DNA of 64,000 nt, from contig NZ_MVIH01000002.1 of NCBI RefSeq assembly GCF_002086695.1, positions 1 through 64,000 on the forward strand, written 5' to 3'. Shown piece after piece: positions 53,782-62,190 of this stretch. Both the position numbers and the translations under genes were made by a program. The notes below the pieces were generated by a model. The model saw only the letters and a program-made list of their open reading frames with translations. It had not been told where the DNA came from and did not search any database. Source of the stretch: Mycolicibacterium rhodesiae (GTDB lineage: Bacteria > Actinomycetota > Actinomycetes > Mycobacteriales > Mycobacteriaceae). Positions within the stretch are counted from its first letter, which is position 1. The number at the start of each line of letters is the position of its first letter.

Positions 53782-54356
53782 CCAGCGGCGATCGGCTGCT
53801 TGCGGTCGGCCGCCGTCTTGGGCGCAGTTGCAGCTTCGTGATCGGTGAACTCCCTGGTCCAGCAAGCGAATTCGAGGACAATGCCGTCCGGGTCGCTGAA
53901 GTAGAAGGACCGTACGTACACCCCGGGATGGAGTTCGCGAGTGGCCCCCTGCGGACTGTCGTCGTGGTTGAGCACCGGCCCCACCCGCACACCTTTGTCC
54001 TTGAGCCGCCGGCGGTACTCGTCGAACTTCTCCTCCGGCACGTGGAAGGCCAGGTGATTCATCGAGCCCACCGCGCTGACGATCGACCCCAGGCCGGGCA
54101 ACGCTGCCGGGGTGGTGCTGCCCACCGTGCCGTCCGGCGCCTCAGCGAACCAGAAGAACGCAACGCAATCGCCGTTGCCTGCGTCGAAAAAGAAGTGCTG
54201 CCCCAGTCCGTCCGGCAGATTCAGCGACTTGACCAGCGGCATACCCAGCACGTTCGAGTAGAAATCGACAGTGCGCTCCATGTCCGAGCACACCAATGCG
54301 ATGTGGTTGATTCCCCCGAGCTCGAATTCTGGGTTGGTGTTGTGCGGCTTTATCAC
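53778..54356 (-). CDS. VOC-family (glyoxalase/dioxygenase fold) protein, Rv0274-like
   Basis: A 192-aa protein from GTG 54356 with GGGGGA upstream; longer in-frame starts up to 54509 give an unlikely arginine-rich leader. Two beta-alpha-beta-beta-beta modules are seen. Metal ligands are His in GGINHIALVCSDMERTVDFY and in SMNHLAFHVPEE, and Glu in DPDGIVLEFACW. The VYVRSFYFSDPDG stretch is typical of dioxygenase-like VOC proteins. It matches Rv0274 from memory. It may open or isomerise an aromatic or thiol adduct; no partner genes define this. Confidence 0.82.
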   Translation of the reverse strand: MIKPHNTNPEFELGGINHIALVCSDMERTVDFYSNVLGMPLVKSLNLPDGLGQHFFFDAGNGDCVAFFWFAEAPDGTVGSTTPAALPGLGSIVSAVGSMNHLAFHVPEEKFDEYRRRLKDKGVRVGPVLNHDDSPQGATRELHPGVYVRSFYFSDPDGIVLEFACWTREFTDHEAATAPKTAADRKQPIAAG

Positions 54357-54477
54357 GGCGTCCCCCACAGATCCTGGTCGACTCTCCCAACCGAACCTAA
54401 CACCGGATTCAGGCATGCACATCGACGCTGACGAATATCGTCTCCTCAGCGATCCACACCCGAAGGAGGCCACCGAC

Positions 54478-55599
54478 ATGCCCACCCCCGGAGTCGTGCG
54501 CGAATTCATCGGAGTGTCCTCGCCAACCGCGCGCCGCGCCGGCGCTGGCGGTCACCCCTGCCAGGGGCTTTACCATCGCGGAGTCGGCCGCAAGCCGAAG
54601 GTCGCCGTGATCGCCACCCACTATCAGATCGACTTCTCCGAGCATTACCTCGCCGATTATCTGGCCACCCGCGGGGTCGGCTTCCTCGGCTGGAACACCC
54701 GCTTCCGCGGATTCGAAAGCAGCTTCATGCTCGACCACGCCCTGGTCGACATCGGTGTCGGGGTGCGCTGGCTACGCGACATCCAAGGAGTAGAAACAGT
54801 TGTGCTCCTTGGTAATTCGGGAGGCGGCTCATTGATGGCGGCCTATCAATCCCAGGCCGTCGATCCCAACATCACCCCGTTGGACGGCATGCGGCCCGCC
54901 GCAGGTCTGACCGAACTGCCGGCCGCCGACGGCTACATCGCCAGTGCCGCCCACCCCGGGCGCCCCGACGTCCTGACCTCCTGGATGGACGGCGCCGTCA
55001 CCGACGAAAACGATGCACTGGCCACCGATCCCGACCTCGACCTGTTCGACGAGCGCAACGGGCCACCGTTCTCCGACGACTTCCTGGCTCGCTACCGGTC
55101 AGCTCAGATAGCCCGTAACCACGCCATCACCGACTGGGCGGAGAGCGAGCTCAAGCGGGTGCAAGCCGCAGGTTTCTCCGATCGGCCGTTCACCGTGATG
55201 CGTACCTGGGCCGATCCGCGCATGGTGGACCCGGCCATCGAACCCACCAAACGTCAGCCCAACCTCTGCTACGCCGGTGTTCCGGTGAAAGCCAACCGCT
55301 CCGCGCACGGCATCGCGGCAGCCTGCACACTGCGCGGCTGGCTCGGCATGTGGAGCCTCAAGACCGCCCAGACCCGCGCAGAACCGCATCTGGGCCGGGT
55401 CACGGTCCCGGCATTGGTGATCAACGCCGAACAGGACACCGGGGTGTTCCCGTCCGACGCTCAGCGCATCTTCGACGCATTGGCCAGCACCGACAAGACT
55501 CTGTGCGCCATCGACACCGACCACTACTTCACCACGCCGGGCGCGCGCGGCGAGCAGGCGGACATGATCGCGAAGTGGATCGCCAAGCGGTGGCGCTGA
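54478..55599 (+). CDS. Alpha/beta-hydrolase, Rv0272c-like
   Basis: A 373-aa enzyme from ATG 54478 with a near-perfect AAGGAGG eight bases upstream. The core has AVIATHYQIDFSEHYLADYL and the nucleophile Ser in VVLLGNSGGGSLMAAYQ. A long cap lies between, with Asp in INAEQDTGVFPSD and His in AIDTDHYFTTPGA. It probably hydrolyses an ester or related bond. It is first in a three-gene operon with overlapping hydroxyacid-dehydrogenase and MFS genes, suggesting uptake and breakdown of a common substrate. Confidence 0.83.
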   Translation: MPTPGVVREFIGVSSPTARRAGAGGHPCQGLYHRGVGRKPKVAVIATHYQIDFSEHYLADYLATRGVGFLGWNTRFRGFESSFMLDHALVDIGVGVRWLRDIQGVETVVLLGNSGGGSLMAAYQSQAVDPNITPLDGMRPAAGLTELPAADGYIASAAHPGRPDVLTSWMDGAVTDENDALATDPDLDLFDERNGPPFSDDFLARYRSAQIARNHAITDWAESELKRVQAAGFSDRPFTVMRTWADPRMVDPAIEPTKRQPNLCYAGVPVKANRSAHGIAAACTLRGWLGMWSLKTAQTRAEPHLGRVTVPALVINAEQDTGVFPSDAQRIFDALASTDKTLCAIDTDHYFTTPGARGEQADMIAKWIAKRWR

Positions 55600-56561
55600 G
55601 AGTTCTGGCGCACTTTCTCCCTGGCGAGAAGGTGCTGGATACTGTTGAGCCAGAATCGGATTGGCTTGACATTCACTGGTGTCACGAAGACGACGACGAG
55701 GCGCTGCACCGCGCGCTGCCCGATGCCGAGGTCATCTGGCACGTGTTGCGTCCACTGTCCGGCGAGGATCTGCGCCGCGCACCGCTGCTGCGACTGGTGC
55801 ACAAGCTGGGCGCGGGAGTGAACACCATCGACGTCGAGACAGCCGACGAGCTGGGCATCGCGGTGGCCAACATGCCGGGCGCCAACGCACCCTCGGTCGC
55901 GGAGGGCGCGGTGCTGCTGATGCTGGCCGCGTTGCGCCGGCTTCCCGCACTGGACCGCCTCACCCGGCAGGGCCTCGGCTGGCCGACGGACCCCAGCCTG
56001 GTCGAGACCGTGCGCGACATCGGCAGCTGCACTGTCGGCCTGGTCGGCTACGGCAACATCGCCAAACGCGTCGAGCGCATTGTGCTCGCGATGGGCGGCA
56101 CCGTCCTGCACACCAGCACCGCCGACGACGGCACCGCCACCTGGCGTTCGCTGCCCGATCTCCTCGCCGGCAGCGACGTGATCAGCCTGCACCTGCCGCT
56201 GACCGCGGTGACCGACAAGCTGATCAACCGGGCTGCGCTGGACGCCATGAAGCCGCATGCGGTGTTGGTCAACACATCTCGCGGCGGTGTGATCGACGAA
56301 CCCGCGTTGATCGACGCCCTGCGCGATGGCCGGCTGGCCGCCGCGGGACTCGATGTGTTCACCGAGGAACCCGTCGACCCGGGCAGCCCGCTACTACAGC
56401 TCGACAACGTCGTGGTGACTCCCCACGTCACCTGGTGCACCGTCGACACCATGCGCCGCTACCTGATCCACGCCGTCGACAACTGCCGCCGCCTGTACGA
56501 CGGGCGCGACCTGGTCAACGTCGTCAACGGGAGGCCGGATGTCCGTCGTATCGACCGGTGA
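55590..56561 (+). CDS. NAD-dependent D-2-hydroxyacid dehydrogenase
   Basis: A 323-aa enzyme from GTG 55590, overlapping the hydrolase stop by ten bases. The Rossmann motif is VGLVGYGNIAKRVERIV. Catalytic residues are Arg in VNTSRGGVIDEPALI, Glu in LDVFTEEPVDPGSP and His in VVTPHVTWCTVDTM. LHKLGAGVNTID-type and VAEGAVLLMLAALR segments are the usual substrate-side signatures. It reduces a 2-ketoacid or oxidises a D-2-hydroxyacid. The MFS gene overlaps its end by 23 bases. Confidence 0.9.
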   Translation: MALRVLAHFLPGEKVLDTVEPESDWLDIHWCHEDDDEALHRALPDAEVIWHVLRPLSGEDLRRAPLLRLVHKLGAGVNTIDVETADELGIAVANMPGANAPSVAEGAVLLMLAALRRLPALDRLTRQGLGWPTDPSLVETVRDIGSCTVGLVGYGNIAKRVERIVLAMGGTVLHTSTADDGTATWRSLPDLLAGSDVISLHLPLTAVTDKLINRAALDAMKPHAVLVNTSRGGVIDEPALIDALRDGRLAAAGLDVFTEEPVDPGSPLLQLDNVVVTPHVTWCTVDTMRRYLIHAVDNCRRLYDGRDLVNVVNGRPDVRRIDR

Positions 56562-57861
56562 GAAGTCGCTGGAAGCGCGCACCCTGCGCAAGGTGGCCGT
56601 GCGCGCCCTGCCCTTCTTGATGGCGCTGTACTTCGTCAACTACCTCGACCGCACCAACCTCGGCATCGCCAAAGCCGACATCAGCGAGCACCTCCAGCTC
56701 ACGGCAAGCATGTTCGGCCTGGCCTCAGGCATCTTCTTCATCGGATACGTCCTGGTCGAGGTGCCGTCCAATCTGGCGCTCGAACGCTTCGGCGCTCGTC
56801 GTTGGCTCGCCCGTATCGCAGTCTCATGGGGGATCGTCGCCGTCGCAATCGGATTCGCGCCCAACGCGCCCACCCTGCTGGCGCTGCGATTCCTGCTCGG
56901 CGTCGCCGAAGCGGGGCTGTTCCCCGGGGTGATCTTCTATCTGACCCGCTGGTTCCCCGCCGCCTACCGGGCGCGGATCGTGGCGATGTTCATGATGGCC
57001 AGCCCGATCGCCGCGGCCGTGGGAACTCCGTTGGCGGCGTGGATGATCCAGATCGGCGAAGGCATGCTCGGGCTGGCCGGCTGGCAATTCATGATGATCG
57101 GCGTCGGACTGCCCGCCATCATCCTCGGCGTGATCTGCTGGTTCTACCTGACCGACCGGCCCGCCGAGGCGCACTGGTTGCAGCCCGACGAACGGCAATG
57201 GCTGATCGACGTGCTGGCCGACGAGGAACGCGATGTCGCAGGCAGCTTCGACTTCCCACTGCGCCGGGCGTTGACGAGCCCGCGGATCTGGCTACTGGCT
57301 CTGGTGTACTTCGGCGTCGCCTATGGCCTGTACGCGCTGGCGTTCTTTCTGCCCTCGATCATCTCCGACTTCAAGAAGACCTTCGATGTGCACCTGTCGA
57401 TCGTGCAGGTCGGGTTGATCACCGCGGTGCCCTACACCCTCGCCGCGATTGCGATGTATCTGTGGTCGCGCCACGCCGACCGCCAGAATGAACACGTCTG
57501 GCACGTTGCGATCCCAATGGGGTTGGGCGGCTTGGCCATTCCGGTCGCACTGTATCTGCACTCCCCATTGCTGGTGATGATCCCGGTCTGCGTCGCCGCG
57601 ATGGGCGTCTTCAGCGCGATCCCCAGCTTCTGGGCGCTGCCTGCGCAATTCCTCACCGGTGCCGCCGCCGCGGGCGGGATCGGGCTGATCAACTCGATCG
57701 GCAACCTCGGCGGATTCGCAGCCCCGTACGCCACCGGTGCGCTGAACCAGTTCACCGGCAGCGACAAGGCCGGCATGTGGGCGGTGGGCATATTCATGCT
57801 GATCTCCGCGGTCGTGGTGGTGGCGCTGCGCGCGACCCCCGAGCGCGACGCACAGGACTAA
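56539..57861 (+). CDS. MFS transporter, anion:cation symporter (ACS) type
   Basis: A 440-aa protein with twelve predicted membrane helices. The start has RALPFLMALYFVNYLDRTNL and the loop 2-3 motif LERFGARRWLARIAVSWGI. RFLLGVAEAGLFPGVIFYLT is typical of the ACS/phthalate-galactonate permease family. The ATG at 56539 has GGGAGG ahead and overlaps the dehydrogenase gene by 23 bases. It likely imports a carboxylate, which the co-encoded hydrolase and dehydrogenase then process. Confidence 0.9.
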   Translation: MSVVSTGEKSLEARTLRKVAVRALPFLMALYFVNYLDRTNLGIAKADISEHLQLTASMFGLASGIFFIGYVLVEVPSNLALERFGARRWLARIAVSWGIVAVAIGFAPNAPTLLALRFLLGVAEAGLFPGVIFYLTRWFPAAYRARIVAMFMMASPIAAAVGTPLAAWMIQIGEGMLGLAGWQFMMIGVGLPAIILGVICWFYLTDRPAEAHWLQPDERQWLIDVLADEERDVAGSFDFPLRRALTSPRIWLLALVYFGVAYGLYALAFFLPSIISDFKKTFDVHLSIVQVGLITAVPYTLAAIAMYLWSRHADRQNEHVWHVAIPMGLGGLAIPVALYLHSPLLVMIPVCVAAMGVFSAIPSFWALPAQFLTGAAAAGGIGLINSIGNLGGFAAPYATGALNQFTGSDKAGMWAVGIFMLISAVVVVALRATPERDAQD

Positions 57862-57873
57862 CGGCGCCGAGCG

Positions 57874-57917
57874 TGCGCACAGATCGTGATTCAGACCGGC
57901 GGAGCGATCTGGTCGCA
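57874..57917 (+). terminator. Hairpin terminator after the hydrolase-dehydrogenase-MFS operon
   Basis: CAGATCG (57880-57886) and CGATCTG (57905-57911) are perfect. Including flanks, the arms match at 11 of 13 positions with an 18-base loop. It begins 12 bases after the MFS stop. No U-run. The outer GAGCGTGCG resembles the stem at 34576-34636. Confidence 0.45.
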
Positions 57918-58016
57918 CACTCGACCTCACCCACGGCGGGCCGGACGGCTGAGTAGGCCGTAACTGGACAGGTACCCTGGCCCCCAACCCACCGGTTAAT
58001 AGGGAAGGCACCCGAC

Positions 58017-60215
58017 ATGCCCATCGCCATCACCCAGGAGCACAACGACCTCGCCGATTCGGTGAAGTCCCTCGTCGCACGGGTCGCGCCGTCCGAAGTC
58101 CTGCACGAGGCCCTGGAGACGTCGATCCCCAACCCGCCGCCGTACTGGAAAGCAGCGGCTGAGCAGGGGTTGCACGGCCTGCACCTGGCCGAGTCGGTCG
58201 ACGGCCAGGGCTTCGGCCTGTTGGAGCTTGCGATCGTGATCGCCGAGTTCGGCTACGGTGCCGTCCCCGGGCCGTTCGTCACCTCGGCGATAGCCAGTGC
58301 GCTCATCTCCGCCCATGACCCGGAAAACGAGCTGCTGAGCAAGTTGGCATCCGGCGAGCTGATCGCCACCTGCGCGCTGGAGTCCGGCCTGACCGCGACC
58401 CGCCAGGACGGCTCGCTGGTGATCCGCGGCGAGGCCCGCTCGGTGCCCGCTGCCGCACAGGCGACCGTTCTGGTGCTCCCCGTCGCGATCGAGAGCGGCG
58501 TCGAATGGGTGATCCTCGATGCCGACCAACTCGAAATTCAGCCGGTCAACTCGGTGGACCTGTTGCGCCCGGTGGCGCATGTCCGGGCCAACGCCGCCGA
58601 AGTCAGTGCCGACCGCGTGCTGTCGAACCTTTCCCAGGAGGCAGGTCGAGCGATCCTCACCACTCTGCTGTCGGCCGAGGCCGTCGGCATCGCCCGCTGG
58701 GCCACCGACACGGCCGCCGCGTACGCGAAGATCCGCGAACAGTTCGGCCGCCCGATCGGCCAGTTCCAGGCCATCAAGCACAAGTGCGCCGAGATGATCG
58801 CCACCACCGAGCGGGCCACGGCGGCGGTCTGGGATGCTGCGCGCGCACTGGACGAAGCAGCCGAAAAGGCCTGGGACAACGAGCAAACCGCGTACGAGTT
58901 CGCTGCCGCCGTGGCTGCCGGTCTGGCGCCGGCTGCCGCCCAGCACACCACCCAGGACTGCATCCAGGTGCACGGCGGTATCGGCTTCACTTGGGAACAC
59001 GACACCAACGTCTACTACCGTCGCACGCTGGGTCTGGTCGCCGCATTCGGGCGCCCGAGCGAATACCAGCAGAAGGTCTTCGACACCGCGACCAGCACGG
59101 GCATGCGGGCCATCAACATCGACCTCGACCCCGAAACCGAGAAGCTGCGCGACGAGATCCGTGCGGAAGTTGCTGCCCTCAAGGCGATTCCGCGCGAGGA
59201 GCGCAAGGTCGCGATCGCCGAGGCGGGTTGGGTACAGCCGCATCTACCCAAACCGTGGGGCCGGGCCGCCAAGCCGATCGAGCAGATCATCATCGCGCAG
59301 GAGTTCACCGCCGGACAGGTCAAGCGCCCGCAGATGGGAATCGCGGCCTGGCTGATCCCGTCGATCGTCGCGTTCGGCAACGATGAGCAGAAACAGCGTT
59401 TCCTGCCGCCGACGTTCCGCGGCGAGATGATCTGGTGCCAGCTGTTTTCCGAGCCGGGCGCGGGCTCCGATCTGGCCAGCCTGACCACCAAGGCCACCAA
59501 GGTCGACGGCGGCTGGCGCATCACCGGACAGAAGATCTGGACCACCGGCGCCCAGTATGCCCAGTGGGGCGCACTGCTGGCGCGGACCAACCCGAGCGCG
59601 CCGAAGCATAACGGCATCACCTACTTCCTGCTGGACATGAAGGCCGAGGGCGTGGAGGTCAAGCCGCTGCGTGAGCTCACCGGTCACGCCATGTTCAACA
59701 CGGTGTTCATCGACGACGTGTTCGTTCCGGACGAGCTGGTGCTGGGCGAGGTGGACCGCGGGTGGGAGGTCAGCCGCAATACGTTGACCGCCGAACGGGT
59801 TTCGATCGGAAGCAGCGAGCCGGGATTCCTGGCCAACCTCGACGGGTTCGTGGACTTCGTCAGCAAAGGACACTTCGACCAGGTCGGCCATCACCGGGCA
59901 GGCGAACTGATCGCCGAGGGGCACGCGGCCAAGCTGCTGAACCTGCGCTCGACGTTGCTGACCCTGGCCGGCGGCGATGCGATGCCGTCGGCCGCGATCT
60001 CGAAGCTGCTGTCGATGCGCACCGGGCAGGGGTACGCCGAGTTCGCGGTGTCCTCGTTCGGCGTCGACGGGGCCATCGGTGATCCCGCAGAGCTGCAAGG
60101 CAAGTGGGCAGAGTATCTGCTGGGCAGCCGATCGACGACGATCTACGGCGGCACCTCTGAGGTGCAGCTCAACATCATCGCCGAGCGCCTGCTGGGCCTG
60201 CCCCGCGACCCGTAG
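58017..60215 (+). CDS. fadE6: Acyl-CoA dehydrogenase with two fused ACAD halves (FadE6)
   Basis: A 732-aa flavoprotein with two acyl-CoA dehydrogenase units, about 1-365 and 375-732. The first has LHGLHLAESVDGQGFGLLEL and CIQVHGGIGFTWEHDTNVYY. The second has WCQLFSEPGAGSDLASLTTK (FAD/substrate loop), WRITGQKIWTTGAQYAQWG and TTIYGGTSEVQLNIIAERLL. Length and two-unit layout match M. tuberculosis FadE6 (Rv0271c). The catalytic Glu of the MCAD-type YEGT motif is Gly in the C-terminal unit, so the base must lie elsewhere or the unit is atypical. It should oxidise an acyl-CoA in beta-oxidation. GGGAAGG precedes the start. Confidence 0.92.
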   Translation: MPIAITQEHNDLADSVKSLVARVAPSEVLHEALETSIPNPPPYWKAAAEQGLHGLHLAESVDGQGFGLLELAIVIAEFGYGAVPGPFVTSAIASALISAHDPENELLSKLASGELIATCALESGLTATRQDGSLVIRGEARSVPAAAQATVLVLPVAIESGVEWVILDADQLEIQPVNSVDLLRPVAHVRANAAEVSADRVLSNLSQEAGRAILTTLLSAEAVGIARWATDTAAAYAKIREQFGRPIGQFQAIKHKCAEMIATTERATAAVWDAARALDEAAEKAWDNEQTAYEFAAAVAAGLAPAAAQHTTQDCIQVHGGIGFTWEHDTNVYYRRTLGLVAAFGRPSEYQQKVFDTATSTGMRAINIDLDPETEKLRDEIRAEVAALKAIPREERKVAIAEAGWVQPHLPKPWGRAAKPIEQIIIAQEFTAGQVKRPQMGIAAWLIPSIVAFGNDEQKQRFLPPTFRGEMIWCQLFSEPGAGSDLASLTTKATKVDGGWRITGQKIWTTGAQYAQWGALLARTNPSAPKHNGITYFLLDMKAEGVEVKPLRELTGHAMFNTVFIDDVFVPDELVLGEVDRGWEVSRNTLTAERVSIGSSEPGFLANLDGFVDFVSKGHFDQVGHHRAGELIAEGHAAKLLNLRSTLLTLAGGDAMPSAAISKLLSMRTGQGYAEFAVSSFGVDGAIGDPAELQGKWAEYLLGSRSTTIYGGTSEVQLNIIAERLLGLPRDP

Positions 60216-60225
60216 AACTCGGCGG

Positions 60226-62064
60226 TCAGGCCTGCGGGTAGGGCGCCCAACGCTTGTCGAAGCCGGCCTTGCGCAGCGCGAGCTGTTGGTCACGCTCGGC
60301 CTGCGTGATCACAGCGGTGCCGTTGGTGTTGTGGGTGAGCTCGTCGAGCTTGACCACCTGTGACTGGACGCTGGGCTGAGCCGGATCCTCGGTGTCCAAA
60401 TTCTGGAATCGCATCGAAATGATGCCCTGATTCAGGCCTCCGGTCGAGATCCAGTTGGCCACAAGCGGATCGGTGGGAGAGATCACAACGGTGTAGGTTC
60501 CGTCGTCGTTTTGCACAGCCTGGTCGGAGTTGAGGCTTGTGGGCTCGTTCCAGTAGTCGTCGGTGATCGTCCAGTCGTTATATACCGGGATGCTGACGAA
60601 CTTGGCGTTGCCGGGATCGATGGTCAGCACCAGCGCCTCGTCGTCGGCAAGCTGGAAGTAGCCGTTGCTCTGCAACTGATTGGCCAAGAACTCGGCGTTA
60701 CTTGCCGGCTCTGTCATGGTGTTGGGCTGGCGTGGCATCCCGGTCGCGGGATCCGTGGTGGCCAACGCCATGTACTTGGCTTCCTGGTTCGCGCCGCGAA
60801 TGACCATCAGTAACGCCGTCAGCGTTCCGTGCACGATGGGTGTGTCGGCGATCGGCAACGGCGGCACCAAAGAGACCAACTTCGCCAGCGTCGGATTGTT
60901 GTTGACCACCGCGCCGAAGAACAGGAATCCTCCGAGCTGAGCAAATAAACTGTTCGGTGGCCCACCGACCTTGTGCACCGCCAGATCCATCGGCTCTTCG
61001 GTGTTCCAGTCGCCCAGCGTGTTTCGCACCGCGACCAGGGTGGAGCTTGACGTCAGCTGGAGATGGTTCTTCTCCCCCGGCGTCGCCGGCGCACCGCTGA
61101 CCGTGATCACGAACGAACCGTCATCGCTGACATCGATGTCTTTGAGGCTCAGGATCGTCGACGTCTTGCCCGAACTACCCTCCAGCACACTGAATGTGGT
61201 GTCGGCGGGGATCGCGTCGTAGAAGCGCCCGGTGATCACGTACTCCGATGTCTTGTTGACAGGGATGAACCGATAGATGGTGTCGGGGTTGTCATAGAGC
61301 AACCGCGATCCAGCGACATCCACCCCGTACCAGCTGTGCGGAGGCGCCACCTGGGTGACCACCGCAGGGTTCATCGGGTTGAGAATCTGTTCGGAGAATG
61401 CCGAGGCCAGGGCGTACTCGTCGACCGCGTTGTTCAGCGCGTCCAGGTTCGCCGCGTCGGGCCCGCCAACCAGCGCGAACTGCCTGTTGGCTGCGGCGAG
61501 AAAGCCCTGGCGCAGAACGAATTTCATCAGCGCCACCGGCAGTGTGCGGACCGCCTGCATGGCGAGCTGCTCGCGGGAGACCTGCTGCTGGGTGCCCAGC
61601 GGACTGACCTGGTTGGTCAACTCGACCATGGTTGTTCCCGCGGCGCCCTGCTGCAGTGGCGCGGAGCGGCGACGGGTGTAGGCCACTGCGGCCAGATCGG
61701 TGGGTGATGCGACCGGAGCGGCCGGATCAGTGGCCCGGACCCTGTGCGACGACGCCACTGCGCGGGGCTGGCCGGTCACCGTGGCCGGGGCAGATGTGGC
61801 CGTGACACGCGCCGACCCCGCCTGGGCACGCTGACTCGCGGCAGCGCCGCCGGATTTCTTCGCACTCGCAGCGTGCGAGGACGAGCCCGCACCCGACGAA
61901 TGCGCTGAGCCGCCAGTGTCGGCCTCCGCGGTCGGCATGGCGATGGCCGCACCGACACCGAGGAACAAGGCCAATGCACCTACCCGGCCGACGTACTTGG
62001 CGTGACTCGTTCGCAGCGGCGAGCCGCCGTCGACACCTCGGACAGACCAGGCCGCTTGGTGCAT
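60226..62064 (-). CDS. Secreted DUF1214-like protein
   Basis: A 612-aa protein from ATG 62064 (AGGAGG four bases ahead; ATG 62067 and 62088 also possible). Residues about 22-50 are a KYVG-type export module (SHAKYVGRVGALALFLGVGA, ending AEAD). A Ser/Ala/Gly linker reaches about 140. The rest is beta-rich and ends with ADDEALVLTIDPGNAKFVSI, YNDWTITDDYWNEPTSLNSD and TDPLVANWISTGGLNQGIIS, the pattern I know from DUF1214-type proteins. Function is unknown; it is probably exported. It converges on fadE6 with a 10-base gap and lies downstream of fadD2 on the same strand. Confidence 0.72.
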   Translation of the reverse strand: MHQAAWSVRGVDGGSPLRTSHAKYVGRVGALALFLGVGAAIAMPTAEADTGGSAHSSGAGSSSHAASAKKSGGAAASQRAQAGSARVTATSAPATVTGQPRAVASSHRVRATDPAAPVASPTDLAAVAYTRRRSAPLQQGAAGTTMVELTNQVSPLGTQQQVSREQLAMQAVRTLPVALMKFVLRQGFLAAANRQFALVGGPDAANLDALNNAVDEYALASAFSEQILNPMNPAVVTQVAPPHSWYGVDVAGSRLLYDNPDTIYRFIPVNKTSEYVITGRFYDAIPADTTFSVLEGSSGKTSTILSLKDIDVSDDGSFVITVSGAPATPGEKNHLQLTSSSTLVAVRNTLGDWNTEEPMDLAVHKVGGPPNSLFAQLGGFLFFGAVVNNNPTLAKLVSLVPPLPIADTPIVHGTLTALLMVIRGANQEAKYMALATTDPATGMPRQPNTMTEPASNAEFLANQLQSNGYFQLADDEALVLTIDPGNAKFVSIPVYNDWTITDDYWNEPTSLNSDQAVQNDDGTYTVVISPTDPLVANWISTGGLNQGIISMRFQNLDTEDPAQPSVQSQVVKLDELTHNTNGTAVITQAERDQQLALRKAGFDKRWAPYPQA

Positions 62065-62190
62065 CATGCCTCCTGTGCGGTGCGTCACTCAGAATCTCTG
62101 GTGTAGCACAGATCACAGCGCTAATGCAACAGTATGGATGGTCTGTCTAACCGATGAAACACTTGGCTGATTCTGTCTCGGACAGGGTGG

